Of a stretch of DNA of 64,000 nt, positions 27,995 to 36,364 are shown in pieces. Position numbers and translations under genes: made by a program. Origin of the DNA: Hypericibacter terrae (GTDB lineage: Bacteria > Pseudomonadota > Alphaproteobacteria > Dongiales > Dongiaceae). The stretch is from contig NZ_CP042906.1 of the NCBI RefSeq assembly GCF_008728855.1, forward strand, positions 3,771,570-3,835,569, written 5' to 3'. The notes under the pieces were generated by a model. That model was not told the origin of the DNA, searched no databases, and saw only the letters and a list, made by a program, of their open reading frames with translations. Position 1 is the stretch's first letter; each line of letters opens with the position of its first letter.

Positions 27995-28876
27995 CTAGAC
28001 CCTCTCCCGGTCGGAAGCCTTCACCAGCAACCCTTCCGGCCGCCAGAGCAGGAAGGCGATGAAGAGCGCGAAGACGAAGGCGTCGCGATAGAGCCGCATG
28101 CCTTCGGGCAGATAGGTCTGGAGCAGCACCGAGACGACGCCGACCAGGAAACCGCCCAGGGCCGCCCCGGCGAGCGAACCCATGCCGCCGATGACCGAAG
28201 CGACGAAGGCGAACAGCACCATATTGACGCCCATCTTGTAGGAGGCGCCGCCGGTCTGCGCCACCATATAGACCGAGACGATGCTGGCGAGCGTGCCGGA
28301 GATGGCGAAGGCCGCCGCGATCACGCGGTTGGCGGGAATGCCCACCAGGCGCGCCATGGTGAAATCCTCGGCCGCCGCCCGCATCTGCACCCCGATCGCG
28401 GTCCAGCGGAAGAAGCTGGAGAGCCCGACCAGCAGCAGGAGGGTGACGCCCAGCGCCAGCAATTGGAGCCACGGCACCCGCAACGCGCCGATCTCGAGAC
28501 TCTGATTGAGGGGCGAGAGGAAGTCGATCGCTACCGGCCGCGCACCGAAGATCATCATGGCGACATGTTGCAGCAGGAAGGAGACAGCAAAGGACGCGAT
28601 CAGCAGGGTGGCCGGGCTGGCGCCGCGCAGAGGCCGGAAGGCTACGCGCTCCATCCCCAGCGCCAGGATCGTCACCACCAGAAGGGCCGCGATCCCCATC
28701 ACCAGATAGGGCTGGCTCGCCGACATATAGAGCGTGTAGCCGCCGATCATGATGAGCTCGCCATGGGCGAAATTGATCAGCCGCATGATCGAGAATGTCA
28801 GGCCGATGCCGAGCGCCGCCAGCGCGTAGACGGCGCCGAGGCTGCTGGCATCGATGAGGCTTTGCAGGAAATTCAC
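27995..28876 (-). CDS. livH: LIV-type ABC transporter permease LivH (cassette 2)
   Basis: A 293-residue permease. The N-terminal signature GIGLTFSIMRLINFAHGELI, the coupling-loop region GVQMRAAAEDFTMARLVGIP and the glycine-rich VIGGMGSLAGAALGGFLVGV identify LivH. The start overlaps the livF stop by four bases. The C-terminus (LLWRPEGLLVKASDRERV) is the usual end. Confidence 0.92.
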   Translation of the reverse strand: MNFLQSLIDASSLGAVYALAALGIGLTFSIMRLINFAHGELIMIGGYTLYMSASQPYLVMGIAALLVVTILALGMERVAFRPLRGASPATLLIASFAVSFLLQHVAMMIFGARPVAIDFLSPLNQSLEIGALRVPWLQLLALGVTLLLLVGLSSFFRWTAIGVQMRAAAEDFTMARLVGIPANRVIAAAFAISGTLASIVSVYMVAQTGGASYKMGVNMVLFAFVASVIGGMGSLAGAALGGFLVGVVSVLLQTYLPEGMRLYRDAFVFALFIAFLLWRPEGLLVKASDRERV

Positions 28877-29607
28877 GCGACCACCCCCTTGGCGGCGCGG
28901 AAGCCGAAATAGGCCTCCTGAAAACCCTCGGCCGTCTTCAGCTCCGAGGAACGGCCCGCCATGGTGACCGAGCCGGAATTCATCACATAAGTGCGGTCGG
29001 CGACGGCGAGCGCGCGATGGACGTTCTGCTCCACCACCAGCACCGTGACGCCGCCGTCGCGCAGCGCCGAGACCGCCTCATAGACCTGGTTGACGATAAG
29101 CGGTGCCAGGCCCAGCGACGGCTCGTCGATCAGCAACAATCGCGGCCGCGCCATGATCGCGCGCGCGATCGCCAGCATCTGCTGCTCGCCGCCGGAAAGC
29201 TGGCCCGCCTTCTGCTGCAGCCGCTGCTGCAGGATCGGGAACATGGCGAGCACCCGGTCGCGGTCCTGCGCGATCGCGGGCTTGTCCTGCCGTCCAGTGC
29301 CGCCCAGGCGGATATTCTCCGCGACCGTCATGGAAGCGAAGATATGACGGCCCTCCGGCACCAGCGACAGCCCGCGCGTGACCAGTTTTTCCGGCGCGAT
29401 GCCGAGGATCGAGCTGTCTTCGAGCGCGACGGCGCCGCGGGCCGGCTTCACCACGCCCGCGATGGTCAGCAACAGGGTCGATTTGCCGGCGCCATTGGGG
29501 CCGATCACGGCGACGATCTCGCCCGCCTGCACTTCGATCGAGACGCCGCGGAGCGCCGCGACATTGCCGTAGGTCACATGGAGATCGCTGACCTTCAGCA
29601 TGATCAC
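28873..29607 (-). CDS. livF: LIV-type ABC transporter ATPase LivF (cassette 2)
   Basis: A 244-residue ATPase with Walker A GPNGAGKSTLLL, signature LSGGEQQMLAIARA, Walker B LLLIDEPSLGLAP and Gln at the switch (VLVVEQNVHRAL). The frame opens MIMLKVSDLHVTYG, so an ATG at codon 3 is an alternative start. Overlaps livG and livH by four bases each. Confidence 0.92.
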   Translation of the reverse strand: MIMLKVSDLHVTYGNVAALRGVSIEVQAGEIVAVIGPNGAGKSTLLLTIAGVVKPARGAVALEDSSILGIAPEKLVTRGLSLVPEGRHIFASMTVAENIRLGGTGRQDKPAIAQDRDRVLAMFPILQQRLQQKAGQLSGGEQQMLAIARAIMARPRLLLIDEPSLGLAPLIVNQVYEAVSALRDGGVTVLVVEQNVHRALAVADRTYVMNSGSVTMAGRSSELKTAEGFQEAYFGFRAAKGVVA

Positions 29608-30362
29608 GCGACCTCGTCGCCGAGATAGGCCTGGCGCACCAGCGGATCGGCCGCGACCGCCGTCGGCACGCCGAGCGCAATGGTGCGGCCCTGGTCCAGC
29701 ACCTGGATGCGATCGCAGAGACCGAACACCAGCGGCATCTTATGCTCGATCAACAGCACGCCGCAGCCGAACTCCTTGCGGATGCCGCTGATGATCGTCA
29801 GCAGCTCGTCGCATTCGGCGGTGTTGAGCCCGGCCGCAGGCTCGTCCAGCAGCAGGAAGGTGGGCCGGCCGCAAAGCGCGCGACCGATGCCGATGCGGCG
29901 CTCCTCGCCGAAGGGCAGGGTGTCAGCGCGGGCCTCGGCCAGATGCGCCAACCCCAGCCATTCGAGCGTTTCCCAGGCGCGGCGGCGGCCGGCATGGCGA
30001 TCGAGACCGCACGCGATGGCGCCTGCCTCGACATTCTCGATCACGCTCATGCCCCCGAAGAGCAGGACGTTCTGGAAGGTCCGGGCCAGCCCCAGACGGC
30101 TGCGCTTGTATGAGACCAGACCGGTGATGTCCTCTCCACCCATCCGGACGGAGCCGCGGGCGGGCTGCTGGAAGCCCGTCAGGACATTCACCAGCGTGGT
30201 CTTGCCGGCGCCGTTGGGCCCGATCAGCCCGAGGATCTCACCGAGATTGAGCGTCAGGCTCACGCCATCGATCGCGCGCACACCCTGGAAATGGACGGCC
30301 ACGTCGATGGTCTCGAGCGAGGCCGGGGCATGGCCCCGGCCTGCTTCCTTCCGCTCCTGCAT
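29604..30362 (-). CDS. livG: LIV-type ABC transporter ATPase LivG (cassette 2)
   Basis: A 252-residue ATPase: Walker A GPNGAGKTTLVNVL, LivG-type insertion SRLGLARTFQNVLLFGG, degenerate signature LPFGEERRIGIGRA, Walker B FLLLDEPAAGLN and switch His in VLLIEHKMPLVF. It is the first ATPase after the binding protein (44-base gap). The N-terminal 18 residues before IDVAVHFQGVRAIDG are not typical, so translation may begin later. Confidence 0.9.
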   Translation of the reverse strand: MQERKEAGRGHAPASLETIDVAVHFQGVRAIDGVSLTLNLGEILGLIGPNGAGKTTLVNVLTGFQQPARGSVRMGGEDITGLVSYKRSRLGLARTFQNVLLFGGMSVIENVEAGAIACGLDRHAGRRRAWETLEWLGLAHLAEARADTLPFGEERRIGIGRALCGRPTFLLLDEPAAGLNTAECDELLTIISGIRKEFGCGVLLIEHKMPLVFGLCDRIQVLDQGRTIALGVPTAVAADPLVRQAYLGDEVA

Positions 30363-30406
30363 GGGCAGAGCACCAATCCTCGAATGCCGATCTTCGGTCT
30401 CAGGCG

Positions 30407-31591
30407 CTACTGCGGCACTTCCTGCGCGCGGAAGACGCCTTCGCTGTTGCCGTGTTTGCCGTTCTGGATGCCGAGCACGATCATGTCACGCTGCAAGTTG
30501 ATATGGACATCCTTGGTATAGGTCGTGGGACCCACGAGCGTCGGCACGTCCTTGAAACTCTGCAACTGCTCACGAACTTTATCGGTGTCGAGTGTCCCCG
30601 CATCGGTGACGGCCTTGCTCCAGGCCTGGATCACGCCATATCCGGTCATGGCATGCGACGTCACGGGACGGGCGCCGAACTTGTCCTGGAAGGCTTTGAA
30701 GAACGCCTGCGCCTCGGGCCGCGGATCGGTGCCGAAGATCGAGCCATAGGTCACGATATACATGTTGGAAAGATCGGGAACAGCCTCGAGCCAGAAGTCG
30801 CCATCCCAGGATTCCGAGCCGATCAGCGGCTGATTCAGACCGGCTGCCCGCAACTGCCGGATTGCGCTCGGACCCTGCGGCGGGAAGGAGCAGATCACAA
30901 TCAGGTCAGGTTGTTTCGCGAGCCCCTTGATCCTGGTGATCTGCGAAGCGATCGAAGTATCCTCGCCGCCGAAGGTATCCTGGCCGAGAAAATTGTCCTT
31001 GCCGGCCAACTCGATCCAACGCTTCTGGAAGGTCGCGGCCCAGGTGGCGTCGAAGGCGATGCTGGTGTCGAGCAGCACATAGGCCGTCTTCCAGCCCTTC
31101 TTCTGATAGGCCCATTCGGCCATCAGCGCCGCCTGACCGGGCGAACCGGTCGCCATGGTGAAGGCGTTGGGGCCGATGCCGCTGGGACCGAACTTGGGAT
31201 CGCCGGCGCAGGTCGAGAAGGCGATCAGATTCTTGGAATCGGCGACCGTCGCCGCCGCTCCGCCGTAATCGTAATCGCAGGTCACGACGACCATGTCGGC
31301 GCCCTTGTCGATCACGTCCTGCGCCGCGGTCGAGCCATAGGCGATGTCGGATTTGGTGTCCGAATAGATGATCTTGATCTGCCGGCCGAGGAGGCCGCCA
31401 TTCTTGTTGATGTCGGCGATCGCCAGTTCCATGCCCTTGGCGGGACCGTCGTCGTAGGGGGCGATATCGCCGCTGAGTGCAATGGCGGCGCCGATGATGA
31501 TCGGCTTCTCGTCGGCGCGCGTGGCGCCGGTGGCGAGCAGCGAGGCAGCCAGGCCCAACGCCGCGGCCGTTCCGAACAGTTTCAGGCCCAT
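30407..31591 (-). CDS. ABC transporter substrate-binding protein (cassette 2)
   Basis: LivK-type periplasmic binding protein, 394 residues. A Sec signal peptide is clear (MGLKLFGTAAALGLAASLLA then ATRADEKP). The mature part shows IIIGAAIALSGDIAPYDDGP, NKNGGLLGRQIKIIYSDTKS and DMVVVTCDYDYGGAAATVAD. The start at 31591 has GGGAGGA upstream, although the frame is open 47 more codons. It sits between hyuB and the transport genes, so its ligand is probably the substrate of the HyuAB enzyme. Confidence 0.9.
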   Translation of the reverse strand: MGLKLFGTAAALGLAASLLATGATRADEKPIIIGAAIALSGDIAPYDDGPAKGMELAIADINKNGGLLGRQIKIIYSDTKSDIAYGSTAAQDVIDKGADMVVVTCDYDYGGAAATVADSKNLIAFSTCAGDPKFGPSGIGPNAFTMATGSPGQAALMAEWAYQKKGWKTAYVLLDTSIAFDATWAATFQKRWIELAGKDNFLGQDTFGGEDTSIASQITRIKGLAKQPDLIVICSFPPQGPSAIRQLRAAGLNQPLIGSESWDGDFWLEAVPDLSNMYIVTYGSIFGTDPRPEAQAFFKAFQDKFGARPVTSHAMTGYGVIQAWSKAVTDAGTLDTDKVREQLQSFKDVPTLVGPTTYTKDVHINLQRDMIVLGIQNGKHGNSEGVFRAQEVPQ

Positions 31592-31676
31592 GATGCGATC
31601 CTCCCTATGAAAGTCTTTTATCGTTCGAGTTTCATGACCGGCCCGGCCCCATCTGTCCGAGCTGGCCTCCAACGCC

Positions 31677-33503
31677 TCAGGCCGGAGTGCGCGCTTCCCG
31701 CAGCCGGCGCGTTGCCGCCAAATCGACGTCATAGTCGATGCCGTCCTTCGACAGGCTCAGCGCCACGCCATAGATCTCGGCCGCCTTTTGCGGGGTCAGC
31801 CATTTCTTGTTCACGTCGCGGGCCACACGTTCGGGCGGCCGCTTCAGCGGATCGCCATAGCCGCCGCCGGCAGCGCTGCGGAACATGACCGCCTCGCCGG
31901 AGCGAACCTTCTCCTGGTGGAAATCCGGCAGCCGGTCGACATGGCCGTTGGCGCTGCGCTTCCAGGTGCCCGAGGGCGCGCCGTCGAGGCCCTTCAGCAC
32001 GCCGCGCGCCGGAAAGGTCCCGCCATCGCCGCAATATTCGAGCACCATGTCGCCCGTGAGCGAGCGATAGGCCCCCTGCGTGCCGGGGGCGCCGTTCCAT
32101 TCGCCGAAGCCCATGCTGTCAGGCGCGACGCGGCGCTCCTCGATCAGGATCGGGTACATGGCCTCGTCGACCTCGATCGAATCGCTCACCATGATCCCGT
32201 TGCCGACGGAACATTCGTAGGTCAGCCAGCCGTCATGGCCCTTATGGCCCGGTCCGCCGGAAAGGCCCAGCATGAGCTGTGTGATGTACTGCACTGTTTC
32301 CTTGCGCCGGCTGTCGGTGCCCGAGACGACACCCAGGGCCGCCGAGAAATTGCCGCCGCCTTCGGCCATGCCATAGGGCTCGCCCATCTGCGAGAAGGTG
32401 CATTGCACGGCATTGGCCAGCCGCTCGTTGCAGTTGCTGGTGGCGCAGGAGGTGCCGATCGGATAGGTCGGGCGACCGACGACGCAGCCGTCGCGCAACA
32501 GCGGCACGATGCGGCTGGCGCTGCCCGCATTATGCGGGATCGACGGATCGATATTGTAGAAGACGCCGATGCGGCAGGAGGCGACGGCGCAGGCTTCGGA
32601 CAGATTCAGCCCGCCCGGCACGCAGTCCGGATTGTCGCGCACATCGACGGTGATGAGACCTTCCTGGGAATCGATCGTCACCACGGCCTTGATCGGCACG
32701 CCCTCGTCGGCGACGCCGGGAACGGGATCGTGACGGACCTGATAGCTGAAGGTTCCGCTCGGCAGCTTCTGGATCGCCGCAATCGCGCGCCGCTTGCCAT
32801 ATTCCATCCACGCTTCGATGAACTGCTTGATGGTGGCGGCGCCGTACTTCTGGATCAACTCCTTGATGCGCCGCTCGCCGGTGCGGCAGGCGCCGACCTG
32901 GGCGCGATAGTCGCCATACCAGATGTTGTTGACGCGGATCTTCTGCTTCGCCATGCGAACCAGATCGGCCTTGTCCTTGAAATTCTCCTGGAAGCGCACG
33001 CAGGGAAAATGCATGCCCTCTTCATAGATGTCCTTGGCGTAAGGCAGGTAGGTCGTGGGCTGCGGCGCGCCGACATCGGCATGGTGCGACCGCGCCAGAG
33101 TCCAGAACAGCGGCTCGCCCTCATGGAACACCGGGACGCAGAGCGTCAGGTCGGCATGATGCGTGCCGCCGAAGAAGGGGCTGTTGTTGAGATAGGCGTC
33201 GCCTTCCTTGATATCGTCGAAGAGCTTGGTGATGGGCTCGGTGGTCAGCTCGAGCGCGGTCACATGGATCGGCAGCGCTTCCTCGACCGACACCAGGCGA
33301 TGGTCGTAGGTGAGGATGCCGCAGGACATGTCGCGCGCGTTCTTGATCACGCTCGACCGGCTCGCCTTCATGACCGTGTTGGTCATCTCCCGGATGATCG
33401 ATTCGAAGCGGCTCGAAAGCACGGCCATCAGAATCGGATCGAAACCGACATCGGCGGCCGAGGGCTGCTGCGTTTCGGGACTGCTCACTCCGACCTCCCC
33501 CAT
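31677..33503 (-). CDS. hyuB: Hydantoinase/oxoprolinase family protein, B subunit
   Basis: A 608-residue partner of HyuA. Conserved parts: DPILMAVLSSRFESIIREMT, SCGILTYDHRLVSVEEALPI, YLNNSPFFGGTHHADLTLCV with paired histidines likely binding metal, and GGPGHKGHDGWLTYECSVGN. First gene of the operon hyuB-livKGFHM-hyuA, 343 bp from a divergent GntR gene. Splitting the A and B subunits to opposite ends of the operon around the transporter is unusual; they are normally adjacent. Confidence 0.9.
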   Translation of the reverse strand: MGEVGVSSPETQQPSAADVGFDPILMAVLSSRFESIIREMTNTVMKASRSSVIKNARDMSCGILTYDHRLVSVEEALPIHVTALELTTEPITKLFDDIKEGDAYLNNSPFFGGTHHADLTLCVPVFHEGEPLFWTLARSHHADVGAPQPTTYLPYAKDIYEEGMHFPCVRFQENFKDKADLVRMAKQKIRVNNIWYGDYRAQVGACRTGERRIKELIQKYGAATIKQFIEAWMEYGKRRAIAAIQKLPSGTFSYQVRHDPVPGVADEGVPIKAVVTIDSQEGLITVDVRDNPDCVPGGLNLSEACAVASCRIGVFYNIDPSIPHNAGSASRIVPLLRDGCVVGRPTYPIGTSCATSNCNERLANAVQCTFSQMGEPYGMAEGGGNFSAALGVVSGTDSRRKETVQYITQLMLGLSGGPGHKGHDGWLTYECSVGNGIMVSDSIEVDEAMYPILIEERRVAPDSMGFGEWNGAPGTQGAYRSLTGDMVLEYCGDGGTFPARGVLKGLDGAPSGTWKRSANGHVDRLPDFHQEKVRSGEAVMFRSAAGGGYGDPLKRPPERVARDVNKKWLTPQKAAEIYGVALSLSKDGIDYDVDLAATRRLREARTPA

Positions 33504-33846
33504 TCCTGGCCGCGGGTTCCGGGCCCGCGCTCACCGCGACGCCCCGCGCGAAGCAAGGTGCGCTCGACCGGTTGCGTTGAACCGCGCCGCGCCCCCTTGC
33601 TGTCGTCCGAGGCGACCGTTGGATGTCCGGTCACTGGGTCTTGATGCCCGCTTCCGACCCTCAACCCATTAGCAAAAATGCCATGTGATCACAAGGCATG
33701 ATATTCTATTATTCTCGTCCCGCCGGTCAGGAGTCCTGGGTACCCTCGCCGGTAGCACTTGCCGGCCGGCGGCCCTTGTGATGATTCGCGGGGGGCGCCG
33801 GGCGCCAAGCCCCAGTTCGCCGGCCCGGGCCGATCGGAGTTCGTCG
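33504..33846. promoter_or_regulatory. Divergent control region, hyuB / GntR gene
   Basis: This 343-bp gap separates hyuB (minus) from the GntR regulator (plus). Its only structured site is the 20-bp palindrome at 33679-33698 within an AT-richer stretch (33670-33715), where both promoters probably lie. I see no gene in it. Confidence 0.6.
33679..33698. promoter_or_regulatory. Candidate GntR operator, 20-bp palindrome
   Basis: TGCCATGTGATCACAAGGCA is palindromic except for one central-flank pair (A/A at 33683 and 33694). It lies between the divergent hyuB operon and the FCD-type GntR gene, where an autoregulated operator is expected. Its TGTGATCACA core differs from the classic FadR site. Binding is inferred from position and symmetry. 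Confidence 0.6.
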
Positions 33847-34593
33847 ATGACCAAGCATCCCGCCAAGAAGCCTGCCCGTGCAAGCCTGTCGCTAGACGCG
33901 GTGGCGGCGGCGCGCCCCAAGCGCGCCGGGAACGGTCCGTTCGAAGTGCCGAAGCTCCAGCGCAACACGCTGAACGACGAGGTCTATCTGCAGTTGAAGC
34001 AGGCGATCATGGCGGGCCGGCTCGAGCCCGGCGTGCGCATGACGATCCGCAGCCTCGCCGCCGCCTTCGGCATCAGCCTCATGCCGGTGCGCGAGGCCCT
34101 GCGCCGGCTGGTGGCGGAGCAGGTCCTGGAAATGCTGCCCAACCGCTCGGTGGCACTTCCCGTCATCACGCGCGAACGCTTCTACGAGATCACCCAGATC
34201 CGGATTTCGCTGGAGAGCCTGGCTGCCGAAGAAGCCGCGGGCCGCATCACCGATGCCGATATTGGGGCGCTCGAACGCCTCAACGACGTGATGGAGCGTC
34301 CCAACGCGACCCAGTCGCCGGGCTATCTCGAGAGTAATCGCGAGTTCCATTTCTATCTCTATCGGAAGTCCGGCCTGCCGATCCTGGTTTCCCTCATCGA
34401 ATCGCTCTGGCTCCAGATCGGGCCGCTGCTGACGATCCAGCAGGCGGCCTATGCCAAGTCGACGGCCGTGCCGCCGCAGATCCATCACCATGCGCTGCTC
34501 AAGGCCCTGAAGAAGCGCGACGGCAAGGCCGCCGGCCGCGCCATCGGCACGGATATCGACGACGCCGCCAAGATCATCGCCGAGGCGCTGTAA
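33847..34593 (+). CDS. GntR-family transcriptional regulator (FCD type)
   Basis: A 248-residue regulator. Residues 40-110 form the winged helix (NDEVYLQLKQAIMAGRLEPG, MTIRSLAAAFGISLMPVREA, LRRLVAEQVLEMLPNRSVAL); the rest is an all-helical FCD ligand domain (RISLESLAAEEAAGRI, NREFHFYLYRKSGLPILVSL with the metal-site His). The ATG at 33847 has GGAG upstream. The basic N-terminal tail (MTKHPAKKPARASL) is unusual. It probably controls the divergent hyu-liv operon through the palindrome at 33679 and is co-transcribed with the following hydrolase. Confidence 0.9.
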   Translation: MTKHPAKKPARASLSLDAVAAARPKRAGNGPFEVPKLQRNTLNDEVYLQLKQAIMAGRLEPGVRMTIRSLAAAFGISLMPVREALRRLVAEQVLEMLPNRSVALPVITRERFYEITQIRISLESLAAEEAAGRITDADIGALERLNDVMERPNATQSPGYLESNREFHFYLYRKSGLPILVSLIESLWLQIGPLLTIQQAAYAKSTAVPPQIHHHALLKALKKRDGKAAGRAIGTDIDDAAKIIAEAL

Positions 34594-34602
34594 TCCCCGC
34601 TC

Positions 34603-35403
34603 ATGACCATCGAGTTCGCCGAGATCGCGTGGGACGGCCGCCAGCTGCGGCTGGAATATCGCTGGATCGGACGCGGGCGCGATGGCGCGCCCCTGGTCGT
34701 GTTCTTGCATGAGGGGCTGGGCTCGATCGCGGCCTGGCGCGATTATCCCCTCACCCTGTGCGAGGCCGGCGGCTTCCGCGGCCTGGTCTATTCGCGGCCC
34801 GGCTATGGGCGCTCCAGCCCACGCGCGCCCGGCGAACGCTGGGCGCCCGACTATCTCCATCGCCAGGCGCGCGAGGTCCTGCCCGCCCTGCTGCAGGCAG
34901 CCGGCGCCGGCACGGAGAAACCCTGGCTCTTCGGCCATAGCGACGGCGGCACGATCGCGCTGCTCTATGCGGCGTCGATGCCCGACGCGCTGAAAGGCGC
35001 CATCGTCGTGGCGCCGCATTATTTCGTCGAAGAGAAGGGCGTGAAGGGTATCGCCAAGGCCAAGCTGGCTTACGAGACCACCGACTTCCGCGATCGGCTC
35101 TCGACCTATCATGTCGATCCGGATTCGGCCTTCTATGGCTGGTGCGATGCCTGGCTAAGCCCCGAGTTCCGTGACTGGAACATCGAAAAGGAACTCGGCG
35201 CCATTCGCTGCCCGCTGCTCGCGGTCCAGGGGATCGACGACGAGTATGCGACCATGCAGCAGATCGACGGCATCAAGGCGCAGGCACCGCAGACCGAGCT
35301 CCTGAAGATCCCGGCCTGCCGGCACTCGCCCCACCGCGATCAGCCGGAGATCCTGACCCGCGCGACGGTGGATTTCATCCGCCGTCACGAAGAAGGCCGC
35401 TAG
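34603..35403 (+). CDS. Alpha/beta hydrolase
   Basis: A 266-residue cytosolic hydrolase: oxyanion region VVFLHEGLGSIAAWRDYP, VYSRPGYGRSS, nucleophile elbow FGHSDGGTIALLYA (Ser near 107), and a distal His in PACRHSPHRDQPEIL. An Asp in AVQGIDDEYATM would complete the triad. Nine bases after the GntR gene, so it is probably in the same transcript and may hydrolyse an ester or amide product of the HyuAB pathway. Substrate unknown. Confidence 0.85.
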   Translation: MTIEFAEIAWDGRQLRLEYRWIGRGRDGAPLVVFLHEGLGSIAAWRDYPLTLCEAGGFRGLVYSRPGYGRSSPRAPGERWAPDYLHRQAREVLPALLQAAGAGTEKPWLFGHSDGGTIALLYAASMPDALKGAIVVAPHYFVEEKGVKGIAKAKLAYETTDFRDRLSTYHVDPDSAFYGWCDAWLSPEFRDWNIEKELGAIRCPLLAVQGIDDEYATMQQIDGIKAQAPQTELLKIPACRHSPHRDQPEILTRATVDFIRRHEEGR

Positions 35404-35404
35404 G

Positions 35405-36160
35405 TCAGTTCCGCAGAAGCAGCCCGCCATCGACCGGCAGCTCGACGCCGGTAATGTAGCTGGCATGATCTGAAAGCAGGAACATCGTCGCCCGCGCCAT
35501 GTCCTCCGCCGTGCCGATGCGCTTGATCGGGATATAGTCCGCCACCTGGCGCCGCACATCGTCGGTGTCCCAGCGCGCCTGGAGCGGCGTCAGGGTGGCG
35601 CCGGGCAGGATGGAGTTGGAGCGGATCTTGTCGGCCGCGAGCTGCATGGCGAGCGAGCGCGAGAAGGCGCAGACCGCGGCCTTCGAGGCCTGATAGGCGT
35701 CCTGGGGATGCGGATCGCCGCGCATCCACTGCACGGTCGAGACATGGACCATGGCGCCGCCGCCGCTCTTGCGCATGAATGGCACCGCCGCCCGCGCGGT
35801 ATGGACCATGGTCTTGAGATTGATCGCCATCACCTCGTCCCAGACGCCCAGATCCATCTCCAGCGCCGACTTGTCGCGCCCGAACCAGAGCACACCCGCG
35901 ACATTGGCCAGATAATCGAGCCGGCCGGCGCGCTGGTTGGCGCCGGCGATGGTCTTCTCGACGAAGGCGAGGTCGCGCAGATCGCCTTGCGCGAAATGGA
36001 TGCGGTCGCCGGCGGCCGCCAAGCTGTCGGGCTTGCCCTTCATGTCGATGGCCGTGACCCTGGCGCCGGCCCGGGCCAGCGCCAGCGCGATCGCCTCGCC
36101 CATGCCGCCGCCCGCACCCGTGACCACCGCTGACTTGCCGCTGAAATCGTAGGCGAGCAT
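35405..36160 (-). CDS. Short-chain dehydrogenase/reductase
   Basis: A 251-residue SDR: cofactor motif VVTGAGGGMGEAIALALARA at residues 14-33, NVAGVLWFG, and the active-site YxxxK in DAYQASKAAVCAFSRSLA. The C-terminus (ITGVELPVDGGLLLRN) is the classic SDR end. An acidic residue after strand 2 (VTAIDMKG) suggests NAD preference. It is convergent with the hydrolase gene and divergent from the aldehyde dehydrogenase gene. Substrate unknown. Confidence 0.9.
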   Translation of the reverse strand: MLAYDFSGKSAVVTGAGGGMGEAIALALARAGARVTAIDMKGKPDSLAAAGDRIHFAQGDLRDLAFVEKTIAGANQRAGRLDYLANVAGVLWFGRDKSALEMDLGVWDEVMAINLKTMVHTARAAVPFMRKSGGGAMVHVSTVQWMRGDPHPQDAYQASKAAVCAFSRSLAMQLAADKIRSNSILPGATLTPLQARWDTDDVRRQVADYIPIKRIGTAEDMARATMFLLSDHASYITGVELPVDGGLLLRN

Positions 36161-36292
36161 CGCGAACCTGCCTTTGTCTGCTGACCGTTATCCTGGCTGG
36201 CGGAACCGCCGAACGCGCGCGTTCCTGCGCGGGGCCACCGCCGCCATGCAGGGAAAGCATACATCCGGCCTTTTGGGCTGAATACGAAAAAA

Positions 36293-36309
36293 TTTTCCAA
36301 ATCGGATAA
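36293..36309. promoter_or_regulatory. Candidate XRE-cupin operator, copy 1
   Basis: TTTTCC-AAATC-GGATAA is an inverted repeat 56 bp upstream of the aldehyde dehydrogenase ATG. The same architecture recurs at 38606 and 39266. It lies in an AT-rich patch unlike the surrounding DNA. Proposed as the binding site of the regulator encoded at 38640. Confidence 0.6.
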
Positions 36310-36364
36310 TCACGCTACACTTGGGGCCTATTCCTTCTTCCGATCCGGCATTTCAGGAGCAGCC

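Noticed and set aside
25193-28912. 1239-residue plus-strand open frame
   Set aside because: Antisense to hyuA, livM and livH, highly charged His/Arg/Asp composition, no domain; a shadow.
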